From the NCBI GenBank assembly GCA_023511835.1, contig JAIMAT010000010.1, forward strand, positions 1 to 43,643: a stretch of DNA of 43,643 nt, in the 5' to 3' direction. Made by a program: the position numbers and the translations under genes. A model generated the notes under the pieces. That model was not told where the DNA came from. It saw only the letters and a program-made list of their open reading frames with translations, and ran no database searches. This document shows positions 22,545 through 32,290 of the stretch, in pieces (within the stretch, counting starts at the first letter, position 1; each line of letters opens with the position of its first letter). Source of the stretch: Bacillota bacterium (lineage in GTDB: Bacteria; Bacillota; Sulfobacillia; JAIMAT01).

Positions 22545-23645
22545 ATGGAGCGACGCGTGCCGCGGGCGTACGCGGCCGGCCTGCTACTGACGGCCCTTCT
22601 CCTCGCCGCCTGCCTTCCGGCCGGCCGGACCGTGCCGGGCCGGCCGGGCGGGCAGCCCCGCGCGCGGGCCGCGACCCCGGCCGGGCCCTGCGCGGGCGCC
22701 CAGGCCGGGCCGGAGGCGCCGCGCCCTGCCGTCGCGGCCGGTCCTTCGGCCGGGAGCGACTCCGCCCCCGGCCGGCCCGGCGACGAGGCGGAGCTCCGGC
22801 AGACCGGAGTGGCCGGCGGCCGGCCGGCGGGGCTCGACGACCGGCGCCTCCGGGAGCTCCTCCGCCGCTACCGCCTGAGCGTCGCCATGGGCACCTACCG
22901 CACCAGCTACGCCCACGCCAGCGCCTCCCAGGCCGGCAACATCGAGCTGACGGCGCGGCGCCTCGACGGGCAGGTGGTGGAGCCGGGCGCCGTCTTCTCC
23001 TTCAACGGGCGGCTCGGCCCGTACGACCGCGCCCACGGCTACGGCGAGGGGCGCATGTTCCTCGGCGACCGCATCGTGCCCAGCGTGGGCGGAGGGGTAT
23101 GCCAGGTGGCCAGCACGCTCTTCAACGCCGTGGTGCTGGCCGGCCTGCCGGTGGTGGAGCGCCACCTGCACGGTCTGCTGGTGCCCTATCTGCCGCCGGG
23201 ACAGGATGCCACCGTCGCCGAGGAGGCCGGCCTCGACTTCCGCTTCCGGAACGACCGCTCCTATCCTCTGGTCGTCGCCGCCGACACGCTGCCCGGACGC
23301 TGGCTGCGGGTGACCGTCTGGGGCCGCGAGCAGCCGCCCGAGATCCGCTGGGAGCATCGCATCTCCGACTGGCGGCCGGCGCCGCTGGAGCGCCTGCCGG
23401 CCGGGCCCGGAGAGGGGAAGGGCGAGCCGCTCCCCGGGGGCGGCCGCCTGCTGGCCCCCGGGCAGCCGGGCCTGACGGTCCACAGCTGGATCGTGCGCAG
23501 CCTCCCCGGCGGCTGGCAGCGCATCGACATGGGCGTCCACACCTACCTGCCCAGCCCGCGCATCCTCCGGCTTCCGCCGACCGCTCCGGGCGGGCGGGGC
23601 GGCCCCGAGGGCGGCCGGGCCGGCGGGGGGCGACCGGGGGCGTAG
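22545..23645 (+). CDS. VanW-family lipoprotein
   Basis: The gene encodes 366 aa from ATG 22545, preceded by GGGGTGAG. The signal peptide ends in the lipobox LLAAC (Cys23), so it is membrane-anchored outside the cell. A low-complexity linker (~24-85) leads to the VanW domain: STFRTS-like TYRTSYAHASASQAGNIELTARRLDG, VFSFNGRLGPYDRAHGYGEG, VPSVGGGVCQVASTLFNAVVLAGLPVVERHLHGLLVPYLPPGQDATV, and LDFRFRNDRSYPLVV. VanW proteins occur in vancomycin-resistance clusters and widely in spore-formers; their reaction is unknown. The 169-bp upstream gap is shared with the divergent SIMPL gene and contains a 7-bp inverted repeat (22453-22482). Confidence 0.85.
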   Translation: MERRVPRAYAAGLLLTALLLAACLPAGRTVPGRPGGQPRARAATPAGPCAGAQAGPEAPRPAVAAGPSAGSDSAPGRPGDEAELRQTGVAGGRPAGLDDRRLRELLRRYRLSVAMGTYRTSYAHASASQAGNIELTARRLDGQVVEPGAVFSFNGRLGPYDRAHGYGEGRMFLGDRIVPSVGGGVCQVASTLFNAVVLAGLPVVERHLHGLLVPYLPPGQDATVAEEAGLDFRFRNDRSYPLVVAADTLPGRWLRVTVWGREQPPEIRWEHRISDWRPAPLERLPAGPGEGKGEPLPGGGRLLAPGQPGLTVHSWIVRSLPGGWQRIDMGVHTYLPSPRILRLPPTAPGGRGGPEGGRAGGGRPGA

Positions 23646-23688
23646 GCCAACCCTTCGCCCGCATAGAGGAAGAGGGCGGGGTGGCGCG

Positions 23689-24576
23689 ATGCCGCCGGCT
23701 CTCCTGCTGGCCGGGCGGATCCTCCTGCTGGCGGGCGAGCAGCTGCTGGTCAAGCGCCTCGCCGGCGGCCGGGCGGGCGAGCTGGCGGTCACCTTCCTCT
23801 TCTTCGCCTGGGCGACGCTGGCGCTCCTGCCCTTCGCCCTGGGCGCGGCGCTGGGGGCCGGGGGCGACGCGGCGCGGCAGGGGATGCTCCGCCTGGCCGG
23901 GCGGTGGCCCGAGCTGGTCGCCGCCGGCCTGGTCTACACCGCCGCCTTCGCGCTCTACGTGGCCGGCCTGGTGCGGGGCGAGCTGAGCCGCGTGGCGCCG
24001 CTGGCGGCCGTCAACCAGCTGGCGCTCCTCGTGCTGGCGGTGGGCTTCGGCGGCGAGCGGCCGACGTTGCCGCGCCTGGCCGGCATGGCGCTGATGGCGG
24101 CGGGGACGGTCCGCCTCGCCCGGCCGGTGCCGGCGGGGGACGGGGGGGCGGCGGAGGAGGAGCGCTGGGCCGCCCGGGCGACGGTGGGGTACGGGGTACT
24201 GGCGGCGGCCGCCCGCCTCCTCGACCGGGAGGCGGCCGCCGGGCTTCCTCCGGTGCTCTACGCCGCCGTCGTCGACGCCCAGGTGACCTTCTGGACGGCG
24301 CTGGCGGTCACCGCGGGCGGCGAGTGGGGCGAGGTGGCCGGGCTCCTGCGCCGCCGGCCGGGGGCGACGGCGGGGGCGGGGGCGGCCAACGCGGGCTCCT
24401 ATCTGCTGCTGGTCCTGCTCCTCCCCCGGCTGCCGCTGACGGTGCTGGAGCCGGCCGGCGCGCTGGCCGGCCTCCTGGCCGCGCTGGCCGGCATCGCGCT
24501 GGACGGAGAGAGCGGGCGCGGAAAGCTCCTGCCGGCGCTGCTCATGGCGGCAGGCTCCTTTTGCCTGGCGGCCTGA
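23689..24576 (+). CDS. EamA/DMT-like membrane transporter
   Basis: The gene encodes 295 aa from ATG 23689. About ten hydrophobic helices in two repeats are present: LLAGRILLLAGEQLLVKRLAGG, VYTAAFALYVAGLVRGELSRVAPLAAVNQLALLVLAVGFGGERPTLPRLAGMALMAAGTV, and after a loop ARATVGYGVLAAAARLLDREAAAGLPPVLYAAVVDAQVTFWTALAVTA with LPLTVLEPAGALAGLLAALAG near the end. The overall pattern fits the drug/metabolite transporter superfamily, but the motifs are weaker than in the EamA protein at 19885-20865. The substrate is unknown. It is 43 nt downstream of vanW and 64 nt upstream of the deacetylase gene, so the three may form one envelope-related operon. Confidence 0.65.
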   Translation: MPPALLLAGRILLLAGEQLLVKRLAGGRAGELAVTFLFFAWATLALLPFALGAALGAGGDAARQGMLRLAGRWPELVAAGLVYTAAFALYVAGLVRGELSRVAPLAAVNQLALLVLAVGFGGERPTLPRLAGMALMAAGTVRLARPVPAGDGGAAEEERWAARATVGYGVLAAAARLLDREAAAGLPPVLYAAVVDAQVTFWTALAVTAGGEWGEVAGLLRRRPGATAGAGAANAGSYLLLVLLLPRLPLTVLEPAGALAGLLAALAGIALDGESGRGKLLPALLMAAGSFCLAA

Positions 24577-24640
24577 GGCGGCGGGTCGGGGCGGCCGGCG
24601 CCTCCCGGCCGTGCCGGCCCCGGGGCGAGGGGGAGAGCGC

Positions 24641-25516
24641 GTGAAGGCGGTCTTCTGGGGCAGCGGCGGCTGCCGCGGCTGGAGGCGCGCCCTGGCCTGC
24701 GCCGGAGCGGCCGCGGCGCTGGTGGCCCTCGCCGGCCTGGCGCGGGCCCTGGCCATGGGGGCGACGACGGCGCCGCCCGCCGCATCGCCGGCGGCTTCGC
24801 CCTCCGCCACCGCACCGGGGCGCGCCACCGCCCGGGTGGTGACCGCGGCCCGGCCGGGCGACCACCTGATCGCCCTCACCTTCGACGACGGGCCCGACCC
24901 GCGCTTCACGCCCGAGATCCTCGCGATCCTGCGCCGCTACCGGGCGGAGGCCACCTTCTTCGTCGTCGGCCAGGAAGCCCAGCGCCATCCCGACCTGGTG
25001 CGCGCCATCGCCGCCGCCGGGAGCGAGGTGGCCTCCCACGGCTGGAGTCATACCAGCTTCCAGCGGTTGAGCGAGGGGGCCATGGAGGAGGAGCTGGCGC
25101 GGACGAACCGGCTGATCCGGAGCCTGACCGGGCGGCCGGCTCGCCTCTTCCGGCCGCCCTACGGGCGCTACAACGCCACCGTCCTCTCCGTCGCCGCGCG
25201 GCTGGGGATGACGGTGGTCCTCTGGACGCCGGGCCACGATCCCTTCGACTGGGCCGGGGCGCTGCCCGGGCTGATCGTGCAGCGCTGCTGCAACCGCATC
25301 CAGGGCGGCGAGATCATCCTTCTCCACGACGGCGGCGGCGACCGCCGGAACACCGTGCGCGCGCTGGGCGCCATCCTGGAGCGGCTGCGGGCGGAGCACT
25401 ACCAGGTGGTGACGGTCAGCGAGATGCTGGAGCGGGCGGCCCGGCTCGGGTCGACCGGCCGGTCCGCCGGGTCCGCCGCGGCCCCGCGCCCGGCGGCCGC
25501 GCCCGCCTCGCGTTGA
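24641..25516 (+). CDS. Polysaccharide deacetylase (NodB domain)
   Basis: The gene encodes 291 aa from GTG 24641 with a purine-rich site (GAGGGGGAGAG) upstream. A signal anchor spans ~14-37, followed by a Ala/Pro/Thr-rich linker and the CE4 NodB domain: TFDDGPDPRFTPEIL (motif 1, 80-94, D82/D83), SHGWSH (motif 2, zinc His pair), RPPYGRYN (motif 3), and LLHDGGGDRRNTV (motif 5). Related Gram-positive enzymes (PdaA/PdaB type) de-N-acetylate peptidoglycan or chitin-like polymers during sporulation or wall maintenance. All metal ligands are visible, so an active enzyme is expected outside the membrane. Its stop codon lies within the -35 element of the pyrG promoter. Confidence 0.88.
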   Translation: MKAVFWGSGGCRGWRRALACAGAAAALVALAGLARALAMGATTAPPAASPAASPSATAPGRATARVVTAARPGDHLIALTFDDGPDPRFTPEILAILRRYRAEATFFVVGQEAQRHPDLVRAIAAAGSEVASHGWSHTSFQRLSEGAMEEELARTNRLIRSLTGRPARLFRPPYGRYNATVLSVAARLGMTVVLWTPGHDPFDWAGALPGLIVQRCCNRIQGGEIILLHDGGGDRRNTVRALGAILERLRAEHYQVVTVSEMLERAARLGSTGRSAGSAAAPRPAAAPASR

Positions 25517-25579
25517 CACTCTTCGCGGGCCATCGCTAGACTGGGGGACGGCCGGCCGGCCCGGTGCGACCGGGCGGCC
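25513..25579 (+). promoter_or_regulatory. pyrG promoter and leader hairpin
   Basis: TTGACA (25513-25518), an 18-nt spacer and TAGACT (25537-25542) form a near-consensus sigma-A promoter. Its -35 box overlaps the stop of the deacetylase gene. Transcripts would start near 25549 and immediately contain a GC-rich hairpin (25554-25565 with 25569-25579, 3-nt loop), ~65 nt before pyrG. A G-run (25543-25547) sits at the start. The layout recalls leader-controlled pyrG genes of Gram-positives, but the GGGCTC initial sequence and a T-tract are missing. Confidence 0.6.
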
Positions 25580-25593
25580 CCGCCTCGTCCTGA

Positions 25594-27321
<1,728 letters not shown>

Positions 27322-27328
27322 AGCCCGG

Positions 27329-27345
27329 GCGGGGCCGGACCCCGC
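27329..27345 (+). terminator. Hairpin after pyrG
   Basis: GCGGGG (27329-27334) pairs with CCCCGC (27340-27345) over a 5-nt loop, 8 nt after the pyrG stop. No T-run follows; assignment is by position. Downstream, TTGGAC (27425-27430) and TAGGAT (27450-27455) with a long 19-nt spacer are a possible promoter for the gene at 27492. Confidence 0.4.
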
Positions 27346-27491
27346 GGCCCCCGCCGCCCGCCGCCGGACGCGTCGACTTCCGGCGAAACGCGTCGCCACC
27401 GGCCGAAGGGGCGCCGAATTTGCGTTGGACGGGACGTCGCCCGAGCCTCTAGGATCGGGATTGTGATTTCTCGCTCCGGGAGGTTACCCTG

Positions 27492-27998
27492 GTGCACAAC
27501 CCCGCAGAGCCGGCCCGGCCGCTGGAGGCCGGCTGGACCGAATCGTCCGCAGCCCGTCGCGCGCCGGAGGGGCGTCCCGCCGCGGGCGTCCCGACCGTCC
27601 TCCAGGTCTGGCGGCACCTGATGATCCGCCGCAACCGCCGCCTCGAGCTCCCCGTCGCCTTCCAGCAGGAGCCGGGCCGATCCCGCGGCGCCCCGCTGCT
27701 CGTCCCGTCGCCGGCCGCGCGAAACCGCCCGGAGTGGGATCCCGAGGAAGAGATCCGCTCCAGCCTGACCGTCCTCCACGGCGTCCTCCAGCTGCTGGCG
27801 CGGCCCCAGACCGGCCTCCCGCCGGAGCTGCGCCGCCTCGTGGAGGGCGCCCGGGAGGCGGAGCGCGAGCTGGAGCGGGCGCTCTTGCTCGCCCGGGCGC
27901 TGCGGGAGGTGGCGGTCGGCGAGGAGCCGGGCCCGGTCCTGGACGGGGAGCCCGACCCCGTGGAGGCTGGCGCCGGCTGCCGTCCGGGACAGGGGTGA
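27492..27998 (+). CDS. Hypothetical protein with a degenerate histidine-kinase dimerisation (DHp-like) hairpin
   Basis: The gene encodes 168 aa from GTG 27492, 8 nt after GGGAGG. I do not recognise a named family. Residues ~1-80 are low complexity and basic. Residues 84-145 predict two long helices; the first, PEEEIRSSLTVLHGVLQLL (84-102), matches the H-box of HisKA domains (HE[LI]RTPLTVIxGxLxLL), but the phosphoacceptor His position carries Glu86. There is no ATPase domain. The second helix (LPPELRRLVEGAREAERELERALLLARAL) fits the return strand of a DHp hairpin. It lies 143 nt upstream of an orphan receiver gene, so it may be a non-phosphorylatable partner or scaffold. This reading is inference. 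Confidence 0.5.
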   Translation: MHNPAEPARPLEAGWTESSAARRAPEGRPAAGVPTVLQVWRHLMIRRNRRLELPVAFQQEPGRSRGAPLLVPSPAARNRPEWDPEEEIRSSLTVLHGVLQLLARPQTGLPPELRRLVEGAREAERELERALLLARALREVAVGEEPGPVLDGEPDPVEAGAGCRPGQG

Positions 27999-28141
27999 CC
28001 GGCGCGGAGCCCGACTCGCGCCGCTCGCCCGCGAAAGAGACCAATCGCTCCGCCTGCCATCGAAACAGTATTGGAGGAAGGAATCGGCTTAAGTCCCGGG
28101 AAGAAGCCTGTACCCCTTGGGGGTCGGGGCGGAGGCGGGGG

Positions 28142-28624
28142 GTGATCCCGTTGACCGTGGGTTTGGATGCTTCCTTTGAGGAGAGCGGACTGGGCACGAC
28201 GGAGCGCGCCGAGGTGGACGGAGGCGCGCGGGGCGTGGTCCTGGCCGTGGACGACAAGCCCTACATCCGCCAGCTTCTGGCCACGGATCTCGGCCTCCAG
28301 GGCTACACGGTGCTGGAGGCGGCGGACGGTGCCGAGGCGCTGGAGCTGGCCGCGCGCCGGCGGCCCGACGTCGTCCTGCTCGACCTGCTCATGCCGGGCC
28401 TCGACGGCTACGAGGTGCTGCGCCGCCTGCGCGCCGACCCCGCCACCGCCGACCTGCCCGTCATCATCCTCTCGGCCAGAACGGAGCTGGACGGTCCGCC
28501 CGAGGTGCCGGGGGCGCAGGGGTACCTGGTGAAGCCCTTCGACCTGGACGACCTGGAGAGCCAGGTGGCCCGCTGGGTCGAGTACTCGCGGCGAAACCGG
28601 AGCGCCTCCTGGCTCTCCGCCTGA
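28142..28624 (+). CDS. Orphan single-domain response regulator, paralogue of the 12002-12499 protein
   Basis: The gene encodes 160 aa from GTG 28142 (GGAGG ends 6 nt upstream; TTG 28151 is an alternative). A short ~33-residue leader precedes one receiver domain with VLAVDDKPYIRQLL, the phosphoacceptor in VVLLDLLMPGLDGYEVLRRLR, ILSART and YLVKPFDLDDLESQVARWVEYSRR. Most receiver residues are identical to those of the minus-strand protein at 12002-12499, with an uninterrupted identical block of about 30 residues around the acidic pair. There is no output domain and no kinase beside it; the upstream neighbour is a DHp-like protein lacking the phospho-His. The 143-bp gap upstream holds no gene but has A/T-rich patches that may contain the promoter. 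Confidence 0.82.
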   Translation: MIPLTVGLDASFEESGLGTTERAEVDGGARGVVLAVDDKPYIRQLLATDLGLQGYTVLEAADGAEALELAARRRPDVVLLDLLMPGLDGYEVLRRLRADPATADLPVIILSARTELDGPPEVPGAQGYLVKPFDLDDLESQVARWVEYSRRNRSASWLSA

Positions 28625-28692
28625 ACCGGCCGGCCCCGGTGCTGACGGCCCCGCAGCCGGCCGGTTCGTCGTCCCCGCCGGGAGGAGCGGCC

Positions 28693-30204
28693 TCAGGGCT
28701 GCCCTTGCAGGTAGCGGGCGGCCGCCTCGAGCTGCGTGTCGACGACCGGCGGCTGCACCAGCAGGTCCGCCTGCCGCTGGTCGAGGAGGCCGTCGCTCCG
28801 CACGGAGCCGCCGTCCGGAACGGGCGCCTGCGCCAGCCAGGGGTCCGAGGTCCAGCTCCCCCGGTTGACCGCCCGCTCCCAGGCGCGCAGGGCGCCCTCC
28901 GTCCGCGGTCCGAAGACGCCGTCCAGCGGCCCCGGGTCGAAGCCCCACGCCTTCAGGTACTCCTGCATGGCCAGCACGTCCAGGCCCACCTGCCCCGGCC
29001 GGAGCAGCCGCGTCAGCCTGAGCGGCCCGAAGTCGGGGGCCGAGGGGTCGGGCACGACCACGTCGGGCAGGATGCCGACACCGTCGACGGCGCGCCCCGA
29101 GGGCGTGTAGTAGAGCGCCGTGGTCAGCTTGACGGCGCCCCCGTCGGGCAGCTCGAAGATCTGCTGCACCGAGCCCTTGCCGAAGGTGCGGGTACCGAAG
29201 AGGCGGCCCACGCCGCGGTCCTGGATGGCCCCGGCGACGATCTCGGCCGCGCTGGCCGTCCCCTCGTTGACCAGCACCGCCAGCTTGAAGGGCCAGGGCT
29301 GCGTGGCCGACTGGAGCACCTGCTCGTCCTGGGCCGTCTCGCCGCGCGTGCGGATGCGGACGACGGGCCCCTGGGGGACGAAGACGCTGGCCACCTGCAC
29401 GCCCTGGGAGAGGAGCCCGCCGGGATTGTCGCGCAGGTCGAGGATGAAGCGATCCTTGCCCTGCATGCGGAAGAACTGGACCACCAGCGAGACCGTGTCG
29501 GCCGTCTGCTGGTCGAAGCCGCTGACCACCAGGTCGACGATGCCGCCGGGCAAGCTCTTCACCGTCACCGGCTGGAGGCGGATGGGCGCCCGGGTGAGCG
29601 TGACGTCGAAGGGCGGGCGCCCCGCCCGCTGGATGGTCAGGCGCACCGGGGTGCCGGCGGGACCCTGGATGCGCGCCGCCGCCTCCTGCGTGCTCCAGCC
29701 GCTGGCGTCCTGGCCGTCCACCGCCACGATGCGGTCGCCGGCGCGGAGCCCCGCACGCGCCGCGGGGCTGCCCGGGACCGGCGCCACCACGGTGAGCAGG
29801 CCGTTGATGGTCTCCAGCTGGACGCCGACGCCCACGATCTGGCCGGTGATCACCTGGTTGCTGAAGCTCTGGTACTCCTGCGGCGTCATGTAGACGGAGT
29901 AGGGGTCGCCCAGCGACTCCAGGAGGCCCTGGATGGAGCCCTGCCAGAGCTGGTCGGGGGAGACGCTCCGGACGTAGTCCTGCTCGATCAGCTGCCGGAC
30001 GGCGTCGAAAAGCTGCTGGGTGTTGGTGACCGCCGGGGTCGTCCCCTGCGCCGTCTCGCCGGCGGACGGCGCCTGGGCGGGCTCGGGCGCCGGTGCCGCC
30101 TGGGCGGAGGCCGGGGCCGGGGCGAACGCCGCGAAGGCCAGCGCCCAGGCCAGCAGGAGCGCGGCCAGGCGCGGGCGGAACAGGCGATGGCGGATACGGG
30201 TCAT
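28693..30204 (-). CDS. S41 carboxy-terminal processing protease with peptidoglycan-binding domain
   Basis: The gene encodes 503 aa from ATG 30204. The order is a signal peptide (~1-34), a Gln/Ala/Pro-rich linker, a helical N-terminal segment (LFDAVRQLIEQDYVR), a PDZ domain (~125-205, with GSPAARAGLRAGDRIVAVDGQD), and the S41 protease core with FILDLRDNPGG (254-263). Catalytic Ser318 (NEGTASAAEI) and Lys343 (RTFGKGSVQ) are present. A peptidoglycan-binding domain (~402-446, LRPGQVGLDVLAMQEYLKAWGFDPGPLDGVFGPRTEGALRAW) and a C-terminal tail complete it. CtpA/CtpB-type proteases cut secreted substrates; in Bacillus, CtpB acts in the sigma-K checkpoint. It is divergent from the SLH gene across a 219-bp gap. 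Confidence 0.9.
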   Translation of the reverse strand: MTRIRHRLFRPRLAALLLAWALAFAAFAPAPASAQAAPAPEPAQAPSAGETAQGTTPAVTNTQQLFDAVRQLIEQDYVRSVSPDQLWQGSIQGLLESLGDPYSVYMTPQEYQSFSNQVITGQIVGVGVQLETINGLLTVVAPVPGSPAARAGLRAGDRIVAVDGQDASGWSTQEAAARIQGPAGTPVRLTIQRAGRPPFDVTLTRAPIRLQPVTVKSLPGGIVDLVVSGFDQQTADTVSLVVQFFRMQGKDRFILDLRDNPGGLLSQGVQVASVFVPQGPVVRIRTRGETAQDEQVLQSATQPWPFKLAVLVNEGTASAAEIVAGAIQDRGVGRLFGTRTFGKGSVQQIFELPDGGAVKLTTALYYTPSGRAVDGVGILPDVVVPDPSAPDFGPLRLTRLLRPGQVGLDVLAMQEYLKAWGFDPGPLDGVFGPRTEGALRAWERAVNRGSWTSDPWLAQAPVPDGGSVRSDGLLDQRQADLLVQPPVVDTQLEAAARYLQGQP

Positions 30205-30423
30205 GAGACGCCTCCTCTATGCCAATCGCAAGGGAATTCCCGCCGGAGGGGGCGCCTCCTGCCTCCGGGGCGGTCTCCGGGCCGCCGGGCGGCCTGCCGT
30301 GCCGACTCGGGCCTTTACGGTTCGGTTACAGCCGCGCCCCGGCGGGAGCGGGCGGCGCTCCGGCGGCTATACTCAGAGGCGACTTCATCCGACCACTCGC
30401 GCTTCGACGGAGGTCGCGCCGCA

Positions 30424-31422
30424 ATGCGACGTCAGCCGCTCCGGGCCCGGCGGGCGGGCCTCTCTCTCCTGGCGGCCGGGCTCCTGGCCCTGCTCTCCGC
30501 GCTCCTCCCTGTCCACGCGGCCCTGGCGGCGCCCTCGGTGCGCCTCGTCCCCGCCGGTCGGCTCTTCAGCGACTTGGCCTCCCCGGGCGACGCCCAGGTC
30601 TTCGGCGCACTGGCCGCACTGGGCGCCTTCCAGGGGGACGGCGGCCCGGGCGGGCCGGTGCGGCCCGACGACCCCATCGACCGGGCGGAGTTCGCCAGCG
30701 TGCTGGCCCAGTTGACGGGACGGGCCGGCGTGGCCAGCGTCATGTCCAGCTTCCAGCCGCCCTACGCCGACGCGGCCGCCATCCCGAACTGGGCGCGCGG
30801 GGCGGTCAACGTGGCGTACAGCGCGGGGCTTCTGCGCGGCTACCCCGACGGCACCTTCCGCCCCGACCGGCCGGTCAGCGAGGCGGAGGTGCTGGCGGCG
30901 CTGGCACGGACGGCCGGCTACACGTCGGCGCCGGGCTCCTGGCCCGGCAACTGGGTCGACCTGGCCGACGCCCAGGGACTGGCCGACAAGAGCACCGTCG
31001 ACCCGTCCGCCGCGGCCACCCGGCGCTTCGTCGCCCAGGTGGCCTACCGGGCGCTCTTCATCCCCGGCCCCGACGGCAAGACGCTCTTCGCGCGGACGGG
31101 CGGCGCCGAGGGCGAAGTGGCGGTCCTGGACGGCGCCACCATCCGCATCCGCCCCCCCGCCGCAGGAAGCGCCCTCGGCTCGACGCGCATCCTCTCCTCT
31201 CTCGACCCGGCCTCCGCGGAGGCGCCGGAGGCGATCCGCCCGGCGCCCGGCGCCCTGGCCGCCCTGGGCGAGACGGTCACCTACCGCGACCCCGACCTCT
31301 TCGCCCTGGCGCCGCAGGTGATCGCCATCGGCTTCGCCAGCTGGTCCGACCTGAAGGTGGGCACGCTGGTCCGCCTCTACCTGAACGACGGCCAGGTGAC
31401 CGGCATCGAGACGGTGCAGTAG
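30424..31422 (+). CDS. S-layer homology (SLH) domain protein
   Basis: The gene encodes 332 aa from ATG 30424, 9 nt after GGAGGT; a TATACT -10-like box lies at 30368-30373. A Sec signal peptide (~1-35, ending ALAAPS) is followed by SLH repeats: LFSDLASPGDAQVFGALAALGAFQGDG...DPIDRAEFASVLAQL, the clear second repeat YADAAAIPNWARGAVNVAYSAGLLRGYPDGTFRPDRPVSEAEVLAAL, and a weaker third (WVDLADAQGLADK...RRFVAQVAYRALF). SLH domains hold proteins on pyruvylated wall polymers. The C-terminal ~120 residues show no family I recognise. This is likely a surface or cell-wall-organising protein. Confidence 0.85.
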   Translation: MRRQPLRARRAGLSLLAAGLLALLSALLPVHAALAAPSVRLVPAGRLFSDLASPGDAQVFGALAALGAFQGDGGPGGPVRPDDPIDRAEFASVLAQLTGRAGVASVMSSFQPPYADAAAIPNWARGAVNVAYSAGLLRGYPDGTFRPDRPVSEAEVLAALARTAGYTSAPGSWPGNWVDLADAQGLADKSTVDPSAAATRRFVAQVAYRALFIPGPDGKTLFARTGGAEGEVAVLDGATIRIRPPAAGSALGSTRILSSLDPASAEAPEAIRPAPGALAALGETVTYRDPDLFALAPQVIAIGFASWSDLKVGTLVRLYLNDGQVTGIETVQ

Positions 31423-31476
31423 GGGGCGGCCGGCGGGCCGCCCTGCGCCCGGCCCGCCCGTTCACGGCCCGCCCGT

Positions 31477-32070
31477 TCAGGAGGAGCCGGACGAGCCGCC
31501 CCCGCCCGGCGAGGTGCCGCTCCCTCCGCCGGGGCCGCCGCTCCCGCCGCCCGGGGCACCTCCCCCGGGGAAGCCGCGCGGCGGCCCCGGAGGCCCGCTC
31601 CGCTCGACGAAGGCGGCGATCCGCTGCCGCATGGCCTGGAGCCGCTGCTGCTCCTGCTGCGCCGTCATCTGGCCGCTCTTCACCGCCTGGTCGAGCCGGC
31701 TCTTCGCCGCCTCCAGGAGCGCTTGCTCCAGCCCCTGGACGCTCTTCCCCTCCGCCTGGGCCACCTGGGCCAGCGAGCGGCCCTGCTGCAGCTGCTGCTG
31801 CAGCTGCGCGGTCGTGAGACCGAGGTACTGGGCGGCCGCGCCCAGGTTGAAGAAGCCGCCGAAACCCCTTCCTGCGCCGGGGCGCCCGCCCGGGCTCCCC
31901 GCCGGCGCGCCGGGCACGGTGGCTCCGGCGGCGTTCCCGGAGGGCGTCGCGCCGTTCGCCACCGAGGCCGAGCGGGCCGGCGAAGAGCCGCAGCCCGCGA
32001 GGAGGAGGCCGCCCGCCAGCAGCAGGGCGCCCGCCGTCCTGGGCCAGGCGCGCGTCGCCATGGTCACCAT
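31477..32070 (-). CDS. Small lipoprotein with Gln-rich helical domain
   Basis: The gene encodes ~197 aa; ATG 32070 or the nearby GTG/ATG within 9 nt are possible starts (GGTGGAGG upstream). The signal peptide ends in the lipobox LLLAGC, so the protein is membrane-anchored. A Gly/Pro/Ala-rich spacer precedes a helical domain: YLGLTTAQLQQQLQQGRSLAQVAQAEGKSVQGLEQALLEAAKSRLDQAVKSGQMTAQQEQQRL. The pattern LGL[ST]xxxLxxxLxxGxSLAxxAxxxGxxxxxLxxAL is a recurrent secreted helical motif in Gram-positives of unknown function. The tail is Gly/Pro/Ser-rich and low complexity. A TATACT-like -10 on the minus strand (32134-32139) lies 64 nt upstream. Confidence 0.6.
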   Translation of the reverse strand: MVTMATRAWPRTAGALLLAGGLLLAGCGSSPARSASVANGATPSGNAAGATVPGAPAGSPGGRPGAGRGFGGFFNLGAAAQYLGLTTAQLQQQLQQGRSLAQVAQAEGKSVQGLEQALLEAAKSRLDQAVKSGQMTAQQEQQRLQAMRQRIAAFVERSGPPGPPRGFPGGGAPGGGSGGPGGGSGTSPGGGGSSGSS

Positions 32071-32290
32071 CGCCTCCACCGGAAGAGCTGGTCGCGGATA
32101 CCGCGGCAGGAAGCGGTACCCGGACCGGCGCCCAGTATACGTCCGCGCGGCCGCGCCACCATGGCCGGGAGGCGGCGCGGGAGGCCGCTCCCCGGCTCCG
32201 CCGCGAGGGGCAGGCAGGACGTTGGCAACGCGGGCAAGAAGAGCCTCCCGTCGACAACGCTGTCGTCGAACCGCGGGTGGGGAGGTCGTC

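Noticed and set aside
32137-32290. Extension of the Wzz-like gene upstream to 31514
   Set aside because: The upstream part is antisense to the lipoprotein gene. ATG 32291 has a proper GGAGGT, and the typical Wzz N-terminus begins there.
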